64,000 bases of DNA from Clostridium bowmanii (lineage in GTDB: Bacteria; Bacillota; Clostridia; Clostridiales; Clostridiaceae), in assembly GCF_018861315.1 (NCBI RefSeq), contig NZ_JAHLDL010000016.1, positions 36,446-100,445 on the forward strand, in the 5' to 3' direction. Position 1 is the stretch's first letter. Each line of letters opens with the position of its first letter. Positions 43,377-52,698 of this stretch are shown here, piece by piece. Under the pieces are notes generated by a model. The model was not told the DNA's origin. It did not search any database and saw nothing but the letters and a program-made list of their open reading frames with translations. The translations under genes were made by a program, and so were the position numbers.

Positions 43377-44702
43377 CTATTTAAAAAGTTCCCTGACCCA
43401 CTGCAAATTTCCAAAAAAGTGCACATGACCATAGCCTGCTAAGGTATTTTTCTTAAGGTATCCGCATTGCCAATTTCTCTGACTACCATCATAGACCTGT
43501 TTGAAAAGATCAAATATCTTTTCTTCTTCTAAATTGACAGTTGATTTATGAAACTCATGACAATTTATACTCATGTTTTTAGGCAAAATATTGTTTTCTA
43601 CCCCTACCTTTATTTCTGCATAGCCAAAATTCTGAAGTGTTTTTGTTAAGGTATAATCCCCATCAAAAAATCCTACTGCCTTATGTGATATTTCATCTTC
43701 TCCTTTAAGTAGTTCCCCTTGAGTAAGATACATTAATCCTCCACATTCTGCATAACAGTGAAGTCCATTATTTAAAGTTGCTTTTATACTATCCAGCATA
43801 GATGTATTTTGAGATAATTCTCTTATAAATACCTCTGGGTAACCTCCACCCAAATACAGGAAATCAATATTACTTGGCAGCTCCTTATCCTCAATGGGAC
43901 TAAAATATATAACTTCTCCTAGCTCCTCTAGAAGCTCTAGATTTTCTTTATAATAAAAACTAAAGGCTTTGTCATAGGCCACAGCTATCCTTTTTCCCAC
44001 ATTCTCCAGATGAAAATTATCCTCATACTTTTCGGTTTCTTTGAATTTTTGTAATAACAATTCCATATCCACATGCTTTTCTAATAACTGAGCACAGATC
44101 TCAATTTTTTGTTCTAAATCCTCAACTTCACTGCTTTGAATTAACCCTAAATGTCTACTTTTAAGATTTAATCTTTCATCCTTTGGGAGATACCCTATAA
44201 CCTCCAAGTTACAGTTTTCTTTAATTGCTGCTTTAAGTAGATTGTAATAGTTTTCTGTTATATTGTTTAGTATTACACCCTTTATATTAGCATCTTTAAA
44301 GTTAACTATTCCATTAATTTCTGCACAAAAGGTCGCCACCTGAGCCTTTGGAGATAATACAAGAATAATAGGCAAGTCTAAAACCTTTGATAGGTGATAA
44401 GTAGAATTGGATGTGTCTATGCCTTTCCCATCATATAATCCCATTACCCCTTCAACTACTGCTACATCTCCCACACCTCTAGAAAAGCTAGCTTTAACTC
44501 CAGACTCACCCATAAGAAACAAATCCAAATTTCTTGAATTTTTACCTGTTATCTTTGTATGAAAAGCAGTGTCTAGATAATCTGGTCCTACTTTATACCC
44601 CTGTACATCCAATCCTCTATTTTTTAATGCCTTCATAACTCCTAGTGTGACTGTGGTTTTACCGCCACCACTTGTATTTGACGCTATTACTATACCCTTC
44701 AT
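43377..44702 (-). CDS. cbiA: Cobyrinic acid a,c-diamide synthase
   Basis: A 441-aa protein. The N-terminal dethiobiotin-synthetase-like ATPase has P-loop SNTSGGGKTTV, GYKVGPDYLDTAFH and VVEGVMGLYDG. The C-terminal class I glutamine amidotransferase has YLGGGYPEVF, the Cys in YAECGGLMYL near residue 331 and the His in NCHEFHKS. It amidates cobyrinate at positions a and c in the anaerobic B12 route. The start at 44702 is ATG. It is first of a run of cobalamin genes on the minus strand, but REP-like elements on both sides separate it from cobD. Confidence 0.95.
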   Translation of the reverse strand: MKGIVIASNTSGGGKTTVTLGVMKALKNRGLDVQGYKVGPDYLDTAFHTKITGKNSRNLDLFLMGESGVKASFSRGVGDVAVVEGVMGLYDGKGIDTSNSTYHLSKVLDLPIILVLSPKAQVATFCAEINGIVNFKDANIKGVILNNITENYYNLLKAAIKENCNLEVIGYLPKDERLNLKSRHLGLIQSSEVEDLEQKIEICAQLLEKHVDMELLLQKFKETEKYEDNFHLENVGKRIAVAYDKAFSFYYKENLELLEELGEVIYFSPIEDKELPSNIDFLYLGGGYPEVFIRELSQNTSMLDSIKATLNNGLHCYAECGGLMYLTQGELLKGEDEISHKAVGFFDGDYTLTKTLQNFGYAEIKVGVENNILPKNMSINCHEFHKSTVNLEEEKIFDLFKQVYDGSQRNWQCGYLKKNTLAGYGHVHFFGNLQWVRELFK

Positions 44703-44735
44703 TTGTCTCCCATCCTTCTCCGCTAAAGTTGAATT

Positions 44736-44752
44736 AGTTATTAAGTGTCCCC
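44736..44752 (-). repeat. REP-like GGGGAC element
   Basis: On the minus strand GGGGACACTTAATAACT followed by AATTCAAC, the mirror of the element at 43346. Confidence 0.55.
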
Positions 44753-44758
44753 AGAGGG

Positions 44759-45880
44759 TTAAGTTAAACTCCTAAGCATAAGAATCAGCTTTTCATTAGT
44801 GTCCCTATCCTTAATAGCTAGCCTTATATACTGATTATTAAGTCCTCTAAAATTATCTGCTTTTCTTATAACAAAACCTTGAGCTAAACATAATTTATAA
44901 AGTTCCTCTGAGGTTAGTGTTTTTCCAGAGGCTAGTCCATTTAATTTACATAATACATAATTTCCATAGCTTAAATATACTTCTTCTATAAAGGAAATAT
45001 TTTTTAATGAACATAGAAAACTTGGCCTTTCGCCACTTATCCACTGTTTGCTTTTTTCAATATACTCACTATCTTTTAACACATGACGTGCAGCTACTTC
45101 TGCAAAACAGTTTATATTCCAAGGATTTTGTTTTTCTTTAATGTTTTTTATTAAAGCACTGTTACTGCTTATTCCATACCCAAACCTTATACCTGGCACT
45201 GCAAAAAATTTAGTTAAAGCTCTGATTATAAATAAGCATTTATAATTTTTAAGGCTTCCCACAAAACTGTGTTGCTCGTCTCCCGTAAATTCAATAAAAG
45301 CTTCATCTATTATTATTACTTTATCGTTACTCTCACAATATTCTAGAATTTTTTGAAACTCCTCTTTATCAATGATATTGCCATTAGGATTATTGGGATT
45401 ACCCAAAATTATGGCTTGAACCACTTTCAATTTATCTAGAATATCTTCATAATCATAGGAAAGTTCAACATAATCCTGATTTAATAAATCACTCTCATTG
45501 ATCTGCTCTTTTAAATTTAAAGACTTTTTTAAATATGAGTACTCTATATTACAATTCCACTTTTTAGCATCAATTTCATACTCTACAAAAGAAGGCACCA
45601 CAATTAGTAAACTTTTGTGGCAAGATATAACTAAATCAATTATTTCCGCAGCACCATTGCCTAATACAAAATACTCCTCTGGGCAACCAACATATTCCTT
45701 TAAACCTTTTAACACATCCCTATACTTAATATCTGGATATCTTGTTAAAGCATCTACTGCCTCACTAATGTTATCAATGAAGCTACTGGGAACTCCTAAT
45801 GGATTTATGTTAGAACTATAATCTATTAACTCTCTTCCCCGAAGTAATCCATCAGTATAAACATCTCCACCATGTATCAT
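44759..45880 (-). CDS. cobD: L-threonine-O-3-phosphate decarboxylase
   Basis: A 373-aa fold-type I PLP enzyme. It starts MIHGGDVYTDGLL, typical of CobD, with YSSNINPLG at 22, GNPNNPNG, VIIDEAFIEF, and the PLP lysine in RALTKFFAVPGIRFGYG near residue 236. It makes the aminopropanol phosphate linker of cobalamin. Related histidinol-phosphate aminotransferases are excluded by the N-terminus and the cobalamin context. Confidence 0.9.
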   Translation of the reverse strand: MIHGGDVYTDGLLRGRELIDYSSNINPLGVPSSFIDNISEAVDALTRYPDIKYRDVLKGLKEYVGCPEEYFVLGNGAAEIIDLVISCHKSLLIVVPSFVEYEIDAKKWNCNIEYSYLKKSLNLKEQINESDLLNQDYVELSYDYEDILDKLKVVQAIILGNPNNPNGNIIDKEEFQKILEYCESNDKVIIIDEAFIEFTGDEQHSFVGSLKNYKCLFIIRALTKFFAVPGIRFGYGISSNSALIKNIKEKQNPWNINCFAEVAARHVLKDSEYIEKSKQWISGERPSFLCSLKNISFIEEVYLSYGNYVLCKLNGLASGKTLTSEELYKLCLAQGFVIRKADNFRGLNNQYIRLAIKDRDTNEKLILMLRSLT

Positions 45881-45990
45881 TGAATACCGTCCTTTCTAGT
45901 TGCAACCCTTGTGTATGAGTAATTCTTTTTAATTTAACGTAGTCGCATTAACCCCTTATTTAATATATATTAATAGATATTAATGGCAAT

Positions 45991-46007
45991 AGTTGTTAAC
46001 CGTCCCC
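45991..46007 (-). repeat. REP-like GGGGAC element
   Basis: On the minus strand GGGGACGGTTAACAACT, same layout as the other members of the family. Confidence 0.55.
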
Positions 46008-46056
46008 ACCTAACACTCACTTAACACTTAAAATTGATTCGCTTAACTTGAGTTAC

Positions 46057-46845
46057 TTAAACTTGATTCATAGCTACAAATAAAACCATAACCAGGATTT
46101 CAACTAATTCATTATTTGCGCCTAAGCTATCCCCTGTAAGTCCAGTAATTTTACTCTCACAAAACTTATTAAACAAGAAACTTAAAACCATTCCTGAAAC
46201 TATCAATATAATACTTTTATTAATTCCTATTAATAGAGTCCCAAGTGCAATAGTTATAATTGCTGTAATCACTAGTCTTTTCACATCAATATTACCGATA
46301 AATATATTTCCTGAGCCCTTCTCTTTAGCATTTTTCCCTATGAAAGATATGAACACTACAGTAAATCTTGCAATTATTGGGGTTACAATTAATATAAGCG
46401 GTAAATTCATTTCAATAATAGTGGATACCGCTGCATATCGTGCCAACATATCAAAAACTATGGCAATACTAGCATAAGTACCTACTCTACTATCCTTCAT
46501 AACTTCTATTATTTTATCTTTGCCGCCTTTAAATGAAAAGAAACCATCACAGGTGTCTCCCAGTCCATCCACATGTAGTCCTCCAGTAAGAACTATTGGT
46601 ATAATAACTACAAATACTGCTGTAATATTTACTGGCAATACTTTTATTAACAGATAATAAATTACCCATTGAACAAGCCCTATAAATAATCCTACTACCG
46701 GAAAAAATATAGATCCTTTCTTAAAATTTTCTCTTTCACAGTTCAAATTTTTATTTATAGGTATACGTGTAAAAAACTGAAAAAACAGTAAAAAATCATT
46801 GAAATATTCTCTCATTTGTTTGTTTGCAAAGACTTCCCCTTGCAA
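46057..46845 (-). CDS. cobS: Adenosylcobinamide-GDP ribazoletransferase
   Basis: A 262-aa integral membrane protein. REYFNDFLLFFQFFTRIPI at the start and GGLHVDGLGDTCDGFFSF near 90 are CobS hallmarks. About six hydrophobic helices follow. It joins adenosylcobinamide-GDP to alpha-ribazole phosphate in the last steps of B12 assembly. The start given is TTG at 46845 behind AGAGGTGAGG; an ATG at 46815 fits typical CobS starts but has a poorly placed site. Confidence 0.9.
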   Translation of the reverse strand: MQGEVFANKQMREYFNDFLLFFQFFTRIPINKNLNCERENFKKGSIFFPVVGLFIGLVQWVIYYLLIKVLPVNITAVFVVIIPIVLTGGLHVDGLGDTCDGFFSFKGGKDKIIEVMKDSRVGTYASIAIVFDMLARYAAVSTIIEMNLPLILIVTPIIARFTVVFISFIGKNAKEKGSGNIFIGNIDVKRLVITAIITIALGTLLIGINKSIILIVSGMVLSFLFNKFCESKITGLTGDSLGANNELVEILVMVLFVAMNQV

Positions 46846-46910
46846 ACCTCACCTCTTTCCTAGATATGTATAATGCATTATGCATCATGAACTATATGTT
46901 ATTCATTACT

Positions 46911-46980
46911 AGTTACTCTTTATTAGTTACTCTTTATTAGTTACTCTTTATTAGTTACTCTTTATTAGTTACCCTTTGTT
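46911..46980. repeat. 14-bp tandem repeat, five units
   Basis: AGTTACTCTTTATT four times in a row and a fifth degenerate copy (AGTTACCCTTTGTT), between cobS and cobC where cobU often sits. Confidence 0.9.
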
Positions 46981-46986
46981 AGTTAT

Positions 46987-47580
46987 TTATTGTGCATTAT
47001 GAATAATGGAATCAATATATAAATTACCAAATTCATATTTTATAATGCTAATATCACCATTTTTACAACCAAACTTCCAAAACAAATCTATATTCTCATT
47101 CATAACGTAACAATATATAGCTCTTATGACTCCGGAATGAGTGCATAATAAAATATTATCACATTCTAACTTTTTAATTTCTTCCATAAAACACTTAACT
47201 CTCTCACATAACTTAATATAACTTTCTCCCCTGGGCGGTACAAATTCCATCCAATTATTTTGCCAACAGTCACATTCCTCTGGATAGAGCCGCTTAATTT
47301 CCTGGTAGGTCTTCCCTTCAAAATCACCAAAATTAGTTTCATTTATTCTACTGTCCTGTATAATTTCAACTTCTGCTTGTCCTAAAACTAATTTTGTCAT
47401 TTCTCTAGTTCTTTTTTTATCACTAATATATACTTTATCTAATTTTATATCATTAAAGAAAGCCTTAGCACTATTTCCCTGGCTTATACCAATTGAATTT
47501 AAACTTATATCCAAATTCCCATAATAAGAACTTTTTCTGTTTTCTTCAGTCTGACCATGCCTTAATAAATAAATGTTCAT
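46987..47580 (-). CDS. cobC: Alpha-ribazole phosphatase / histidine phosphatase
   Basis: A 197-aa histidine phosphatase. The catalytic RHG block is YLLRHGQTEENR, with the second His in LLCTHSGVIRAIY near residue 145. In this context it is CobC, which removes phosphate from alpha-ribazole-P or adenosylcobalamin-5'-P. The start overlaps the cobT stop by four bases (ATGA), so it is co-translated with cobT. Confidence 0.9.
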   Translation of the reverse strand: MNIYLLRHGQTEENRKSSYYGNLDISLNSIGISQGNSAKAFFNDIKLDKVYISDKKRTREMTKLVLGQAEVEIIQDSRINETNFGDFEGKTYQEIKRLYPEECDCWQNNWMEFVPPRGESYIKLCERVKCFMEEIKKLECDNILLCTHSGVIRAIYCYVMNENIDLFWKFGCKNGDISIIKYEFGNLYIDSIIHNAQ

Positions 47581-48653
47581 TTTTCATCCCTTATATCTAT
47601 ATACTTTTTGCTGTCAAGGGTTGCCTCTTCAAAGGTTCCCATATTATCCATTGTAAAAAGTGCTGCCTCAATTATATTAAAAGCAAGAGGGCAACCTGAA
47701 CCTTCCCCTAGTCTCATATTCAAATTCAGCATAGGTGCAAGTCCTATTTCCTTCATTATAAAAGCAGCTCCTGGTTCCGCAGATAAGTGAGATGCAAATA
47801 TATATCCCTTAACTAAAGGGTTCAATTTATAAGCACAAAGTGCAGCCGCTGAGGCTATAAACCCATCAATAACAATAGGTACTCTATTTTTTGCTGCTGC
47901 TAGAAAACAACCACACAATCCTGCAATGTCGAATCCTCCAACTTTTGATAACACATCAATAACATCATCTTTATCCGGTTTATTTATTTCAATGGCCCTT
48001 TTTATTACTCGCTTTTTATTAATAAATTGCTCCTCTGTTATTCCAGAGCCTTTACCTACTGACATATCTACATCTAGGCCTGAAAACACACTTAAAATAG
48101 CTGCACTTGTAGCAGTATTCCCAACACCCATTTCTCCTGTACCAAACAAATCATAACCTTTACTTACTAGATCATCAATTGTTTCTATACCAACTTCTAT
48201 AGCTTTAATTGTTTGCTGCCTAGTCATTGCAGGCCCCTTCATCATATTCATAGTACCGTATGCGATTTTTCTATCTATGATTTTAGGATTATTAAACTCC
48301 GCATCAACTCCAACATCTACAACTGTAATGTCACTTCCAGCAAATTTTGATAAAACATAAACTCCTGTTATCTTTTTAGTGAAATTATTAGTAACTGTAG
48401 CAGTTACACTTTTAGGGCAATTAGAAACATCCTCTTCCACCACTCCATTATCGCTGCACATTATAACCACATTTTTTTTATTGATTTTATTATGTACTTC
48501 ACCAGTAATCCCTACAATCTTAGCTATAATATTTTCTATTTCACCAAGACTTCCTATGGGTTTCGTTAAATTATCAATTCTATCCCATGCTTTTTTCATA
48601 GCTTCTTTATTTAGAGGCTGGATACACCTCAAGGTCTTTTCTAGAATTTCCAT
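47577..48653 (-). CDS. cobT: Nicotinate-nucleotide--dimethylbenzimidazole phosphoribosyltransferase
   Basis: A 358-aa enzyme with FGTGEMGVGNTATSAAIL near 170-187 and RLGEGSGCPLAF near 315, which carries the catalytic Glu. The start MEILEKTLRCIQPLNKEAM follows GGGGGAGAAACG. It activates the lower-ligand base. It is first of the cobT-cobC pair. No cobalamin riboswitch (B12 box) was recognised in the ~170 bases upstream. Confidence 0.95.
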   Translation of the reverse strand: MEILEKTLRCIQPLNKEAMKKAWDRIDNLTKPIGSLGEIENIIAKIVGITGEVHNKINKKNVVIMCSDNGVVEEDVSNCPKSVTATVTNNFTKKITGVYVLSKFAGSDITVVDVGVDAEFNNPKIIDRKIAYGTMNMMKGPAMTRQQTIKAIEVGIETIDDLVSKGYDLFGTGEMGVGNTATSAAILSVFSGLDVDMSVGKGSGITEEQFINKKRVIKRAIEINKPDKDDVIDVLSKVGGFDIAGLCGCFLAAAKNRVPIVIDGFIASAAALCAYKLNPLVKGYIFASHLSAEPGAAFIMKEIGLAPMLNLNMRLGEGSGCPLAFNIIEAALFTMDNMGTFEEATLDSKKYIDIRDEK

Positions 48654-48782
48654 TCGTTTCTCCCCCTGTTAATCTGCGTCTATTAAACAATTTTAACACA
48701 TTTCAAGGCTGGTTCCCATTATTTTAGCGGAAAAATTTAATGGTTAAAATTGCAAATAGAACTACTAAGCAACCCCACTAAA

Positions 48783-48809
48783 AAAACAGAGACAAAATTG
48801 TCCCTGTTT
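48783..48809. terminator. Hairpin after the DUF3892 gene
   Basis: AAACAGGGACA and TGTCTCTGTTT arms, with T-run on the minus strand. Confidence 0.75.
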
Positions 48810-48825
48810 CACATAGTCATACTTT

Positions 48826-49086
48826 CTAATAGATTTCGTTATCGTCTATGATTGGCAAACTATCTAAATTATTGGATTTATTTCCATCAGGTAGACTTTT
48901 TAAGAATTCTTCACCTTTTTTTGAAGTTGAGATAGAAACTCCACCTATATTTCCTTGTTTAGCCAAACTGACTGCTTGTGCTTTTGAAACTATATCTCCA
49001 TTTTCAAACTCGTAAGCTGTTATTTCTCCACCGTTGTCCTTAACTACTCTACTAATCATATGAGATGAGCCTTCTCTTTTATTCAA
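48826..49086 (-). CDS. DUF3892 family protein
   Basis: A small protein (86 aa from the TTG at 49086; AAAGG ten bases upstream) with the DUF3892 pattern: HMISRVVKDNGGEI, NGDIVSKAQAVSLAKQG and the C-terminal SLPDGNKSNNLDSLP. The role is unknown. An ATG at 49059 is another possible start. Confidence 0.75.
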   Translation of the reverse strand: MNKREGSSHMISRVVKDNGGEITAYEFENGDIVSKAQAVSLAKQGNIGGVSISTSKKGEEFLKSLPDGNKSNNLDSLPIIDDNEIY

Positions 49087-49277
49087 ATCAACACTACCTT
49101 TCACAATTTTTTTAACACATAAAGCTGTGTTTATTATTGCAGATGATTAAGCATTATCAATTGACTTATTTATTACTTAAAGTATCTACCTATACAGTTT
49201 TACCAATTATATAAGTAATTATTATAAATATTCATATATTTTTTTGGTAATAACAGGGTAATAACAGTAAAAAAATA

Positions 49278-49307
49278 TTGTAAGCTGTTGGCACTTTGTT
49301 GTATACT
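49278..49307 (+). promoter_or_regulatory. Promoter of the nitroreductase gene
   Basis: TTGTAA (49278-49283), 18 bases, TATACT (49302-49307). Upstream, GTAATAACAG is directly repeated at about 49246 and 49258. Confidence 0.6.
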
Positions 49308-49368
49308 ATTCCTTATTACTATTATTAAAATATGTAACTATATATTATTTAAGATGGAGGTATTTAAT

Positions 49369-50148
49369 TTGATAAAAGCTATGAATTCTAGGAAATCTGT
49401 GAGAAAGTATATAGATAAAAGTATATCCGCTGAAGATTTACAAAAGATTAGAACTATTATAAGTGATGTTAAACCACTGTTTGACACTATACCAATGGAA
49501 TCAATACTAATTGAAGATGGTGAAAAAATTCATGCTACTTTTAAAGGCCTTATTGCTAAATATACAAAAGTTAAAGCTCCCCATTATCTAGCCTTTACTT
49601 CCGAATCTATGGAAGGTCATTTAGAAAACATAGGTTTTATTGGTGAGGAAATAGTTCTTAAGTTAACACAACTTGGACTTGGAACTTGTTGGCTGGGCAG
49701 TGCAATTAAACAAGATGTATTCAAAACTATAGTGGAAGTAAAAGACAAACAAAATTTTATAATTTTAATTGCTTTTGGATATCCAGTTGAGGAGTTAAAA
49801 CCAATAAAAAACAGAAAAAGATTAGATAAAAGCAAACTTGTTACTGGTACTTATGATGATAAATATGAAATTATAGTCCAATCACTTATTGATGCTCCCT
49901 CTGCTGTTAATTCTCAGCCTTGGAAATTATCCATTACTGATAATAAGTTCGACTTATATTTAGAAAATAAAAATATTTTAACCAAAAACATGCTTAAAGA
50001 CACCAACCATATAGATATGGGTATTGGTCTTAATCATTTATATAATTCAGCAATTGAACTAGGCTACAACGTGGAACTAAAGCAGGCTCCTCATAGTTCT
50101 CATAATGATTCACGTTATGTTATTAGTGCCTTGTTAAATAAATCCTAA
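49369..50148 (+). CDS. Nitroreductase family protein (TM1586-like)
   Basis: A 259-aa protein from TTG at 49369, eight bases after GGAGG. It shows the FMN-binding start MNSRKSVRKYIDKS, LGLGTCWLGSAIKQDVF in the middle and SLIDAPSAVNSQPWKL near 185. The two half-repeats fit the duplicated nitroreductase fold of the TM1586 type. It is likely a flavin oxidoreductase of unknown substrate. Monocistronic, with a strong terminator downstream. Confidence 0.85.
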   Translation: MIKAMNSRKSVRKYIDKSISAEDLQKIRTIISDVKPLFDTIPMESILIEDGEKIHATFKGLIAKYTKVKAPHYLAFTSESMEGHLENIGFIGEEIVLKLTQLGLGTCWLGSAIKQDVFKTIVEVKDKQNFIILIAFGYPVEELKPIKNRKRLDKSKLVTGTYDDKYEIIVQSLIDAPSAVNSQPWKLSITDNKFDLYLENKNILTKNMLKDTNHIDMGIGLNHLYNSAIELGYNVELKQAPHSSHNDSRYVISALLNKS

Positions 50149-50204
50149 ACAATTTATTTAACAAGGGAATGTAACAATCTACCTACATTATTTTCAAAAA
50201 AAAC

Positions 50205-50245
50205 AAAAGCCATAGGAGACAAGATTCATGTCTCCTATGGCTTTT
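50205..50245. terminator. Bidirectional terminator
   Basis: AAAAGCCATAGGAGACA and TGTCTCCTATGGCTTTT, a perfect stem between convergent genes. Confidence 0.9.
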
Positions 50246-50256
50246 AATCTTTTATA

Positions 50257-51288
50257 TTAAAATTTATAATCTTTGAATTTGTTCTTAAATAAATCGCCTA
50301 GTGTTAAACCCTGTCCATCGCCATTATATTCTGAAAGATCACCATAACTCTTATCTAAGGCTTCTTTAATACTTAGGCTTATTCTTCTATCTTTTTCATT
50401 AATATCTCCGATTTTAACTTTAACAACGTCTCCAACCTTTAATACATCAGAAACTTTTTCTATACGATCTTCTGATATTTCTGAAAGATGAACAAGTCCA
50501 TCTATACCTGAAGGAAGTTGTACAAAAGCACCAAAGTCCATTATTCTTACTACAGTTCCCTCTACTATATCATTTATGTGATATGTACTTGATATATTAT
50601 TCCATGGGTTTCCTTTTGCTTCTTTAAGTCCTAGAGATATTCTGCCTTTTTCTCTATCAAGATCTAAAACATGAACTTCCAATTCCTGTCCAACAGATAC
50701 TACCTCTGATGGATCTTGAACTCTTTTCCATGATAATTCTGATATGTGAATAAGACCATCAACACCGCCTAAATCAACAAAAGCACCAAATTTAGCAAGT
50801 CTTGTTACAACGCCTTTTCTAAGGTCGCCTTTTTTAAGCTCATCCCATACTAAATTACCTTTAGCTTCGTTTTCTTCTTTTTCTATAACTTTTCTAGATA
50901 AAACTAATTTTTTGTTTTCTTTTTCTAATTCAATTATTTTAACTTCCATAGTTTTTCCTTTGAAATCTTGTAAATTTTCTATATAAGAAGTTGACATTTG
51001 TGATGCAGGAATGAATGCTCTAATTCCTTCAACATCAGCTGTAGCTCCACCTTTTACTATTTCATTAATTGTAATTTCAAAAGCTTTATTTTGTTCTGAA
51101 ATTTCTTGTAATTTATCCCATATATCAATACCATCTTCAACATCAATATTTACTACAGATTCGTCAATGTTCTCCATTGCCTCTTTCATAGTAATTTCCT
51201 CTACATTATCCACTGCATCTTTAACTGTAACTTCCTCAACATTATCCACTGCATCATTCATTAGAACTTCTTTATTATCCGTTGTCAT
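50257..51288 (-). CDS. S1 RNA-binding domain protein (ribosomal protein S1 homologue)
   Basis: A 343-aa protein starting MTTDNKEVLMNDAVDN at 51288 with GAGGAG eight bases upstream. A ~50-residue acidic leader contains degenerate repeats of VDNVEE(V/I)T. Three S1 domains follow at about 65-135, 148-220 and 235-305 (AKFGAFVDLGGVDGLIHISE and MDFGAFVQLPSGIDGLVHLS). It resembles the short S1 homologues of Firmicutes such as YpfD, which bind mRNA or ribosomes. Three domains rather than the four to six of full S1. Confidence 0.85.
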   Translation of the reverse strand: MTTDNKEVLMNDAVDNVEEVTVKDAVDNVEEITMKEAMENIDESVVNIDVEDGIDIWDKLQEISEQNKAFEITINEIVKGGATADVEGIRAFIPASQMSTSYIENLQDFKGKTMEVKIIELEKENKKLVLSRKVIEKEENEAKGNLVWDELKKGDLRKGVVTRLAKFGAFVDLGGVDGLIHISELSWKRVQDPSEVVSVGQELEVHVLDLDREKGRISLGLKEAKGNPWNNISSTYHINDIVEGTVVRIMDFGAFVQLPSGIDGLVHLSEISEDRIEKVSDVLKVGDVVKVKIGDINEKDRRISLSIKEALDKSYGDLSEYNGDGQGLTLGDLFKNKFKDYKF

Positions 51289-51595
51289 ACAATACACTCC
51301 TCTATTCCATTATTTTATTAAAACTATCCTTGAATTAGTTATATAGGTTAATATTCATATTCTATATATTCATCCAAATCCTGCTTATTTTTATGATTTT
51401 ATAGAATATCTATAAAATCAGTTTCGCTATTTAATTTTTTTGTCATTCCTACTATTTAAATATCACACTACTCATTATACACAAAAAAATCATAAAATAC
51501 AAAGTTGTTTGTAATTCTTCGCAAAATAATTAAAAAATAGCGGGGATACTTAACAACTTTTTGAATTATTTACATTTAAAAGCACATCATTCGTC
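51289..51595. other. Intergenic region between xpt and the S1 gene
   Basis: AT-rich with no gene. It contains a perfect hairpin ATTTTATAG/CTATAAAAT at 51396-51418 and a REP-like GGGGATACTTAACAACT at 51542-51558. Confidence 0.5.
51542..51558 (+). repeat. REP-like GGGGAT element
   Basis: GGGGATACTTAACAACT, one base from the GGGGAC form, followed by T-rich sequence and GAATTATT. Confidence 0.5.
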
Positions 51596-52171
51596 TTATT
51601 CCTTAAAAACTATGGTGTTATCTTTTATAGATTTTACTATGGCTAAAGATTCTACTCTAACACCCGTGGCTTCTATGCGGCTTCTACCGTTTTGAAATGC
51701 TTTTTCAATTACAATTCCTACTCCAACTACTGATGCTCTAGCCTGTTCTACAATTTCCACAAGTCCAAGTACAGCATTTCCATTGGCTAGAAAATCATCA
51801 ATTATTAGTATTTTATCTTCTGGATTTATGTATTTTTTACTAGTTCTTATTTTATAAGTCTTATTTTTTGTAAAAGAGAATACATCAGCTTCATATGTAT
51901 CGCTATCCAAATTGGTGGCTTCATGTTTTTTTGCAAAAACCACAGGAATGTTTCCAAAATATTGTGCAACAATACATGCTATCCCTATTCCAGATGCCTC
52001 AACTGTTAATATCTTTGTAATTTCATTACTTACAAATCTTTCTTTAAATTCTTGTCCGATTTCATTGAAGAGATTTATATCTATTTGATGATTCAAAAAG
52101 CTATCAACCTTTAAGATTTCACTACCTATTACTGTTCCCTCAGCTAATATTTTCATCTTTAATGTTTCCAT
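51596..52171 (-). CDS. xpt: Xanthine phosphoribosyltransferase
   Basis: A 191-aa type I PRTase. METLKMKILAEGTVIGSEIL at the start, VEASGIGIACIVAQ and the PRPP loop ILIIDDFLANGNAVLGL near 124-140 match Xpt. It salvages xanthine to XMP. It is under the guanine riboswitch at 52435-52506 with the terminator at 52262-52297. The end (DNTIVFKE) is typical length. Confidence 0.95.
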   Translation of the reverse strand: METLKMKILAEGTVIGSEILKVDSFLNHQIDINLFNEIGQEFKERFVSNEITKILTVEASGIGIACIVAQYFGNIPVVFAKKHEATNLDSDTYEADVFSFTKNKTYKIRTSKKYINPEDKILIIDDFLANGNAVLGLVEIVEQARASVVGVGIVIEKAFQNGRSRIEATGVRVESLAIVKSIKDNTIVFKE

Positions 52172-52261
52172 AATTTTCTCCTTTGCTAATTAAATTTTAG
52201 TTGTAATGTGCGTTATACTCCAACTACCCATGACTAATGCCATAGGATTCATGTTTCAATC

Positions 52262-52297
52262 AAAAAAAACTCCCCAGTTATAGTTAACTAGGGAGTT
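52262..52297 (-). terminator. Riboswitch expression-platform terminator
   Basis: On the minus strand AACTCCCTAGTTA and TAACTGGGGAGTT form a stem followed by TTTTTTG, between the aptamer and xpt. In the ligand-bound state it would stop transcription. Confidence 0.85.
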
Positions 52298-52434
52298 CAT
52301 AATAAAAATAACTAACCCAAATACACAAGCATAAAAAGTAAATTCTTTAATCTTAAAGAAAAAGCTATTTAAACTTTGTAATAAAGGCAAGAACAATAAT
52401 CATTTTTATAATTATTGCGCTATTTTTATTTAAA

Positions 52435-52506
52435 CACCCATAGTCAAGTATTTTACGGTTACTTTGTAGAAACACTTAGTCCATATTTCTAAGCATATAT
52501 GAGTTT
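52435..52506 (-). ncRNA. Purine (guanine) riboswitch
   Basis: The minus strand holds the aptamer: P1 ACTCATA pairs with TATGGGT; P2 CTTAG/CTAAG flanks ATATGG; the junction GTTTCTAC, P3 AAGTA/TACTT around CCGTAAAA, and GACTATG close it. The C in GACTATG (position equivalent to C74) specifies guanine or xanthine class rather than adenine. It regulates xpt. Confidence 0.95.
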
Positions 52507-52630
52507 ATAAATATTAAGTTTTATTTTCTTCAAAATCATTGGTTTATATCTTGCTTATGATAATATTATAACATTTTTTTATTAATTTATCATATTTTTT
52601 ATAAATTCGACCCATATTTTAAAAATTAAT

Positions 52631-52678
52631 AACAAGACAATAAGCCAGCCTATTGGTAAGCTAGCTTATTGTCTTGTT
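52631..52678 (-). terminator. Terminator of the glycogen operon
   Basis: AACAAGACAATAAGC and GCTTATTGTCTTGTT arms after the glgP stop. Confidence 0.85.
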
Positions 52679-52698
52679 ATTTTATTAAAAGTATTAAA

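Noticed and set aside
48654..48780. Possible cobalamin riboswitch upstream of cobT
   Set aside because: No B12 box or conserved core was found in the leader; the sequence is short and AT-rich.
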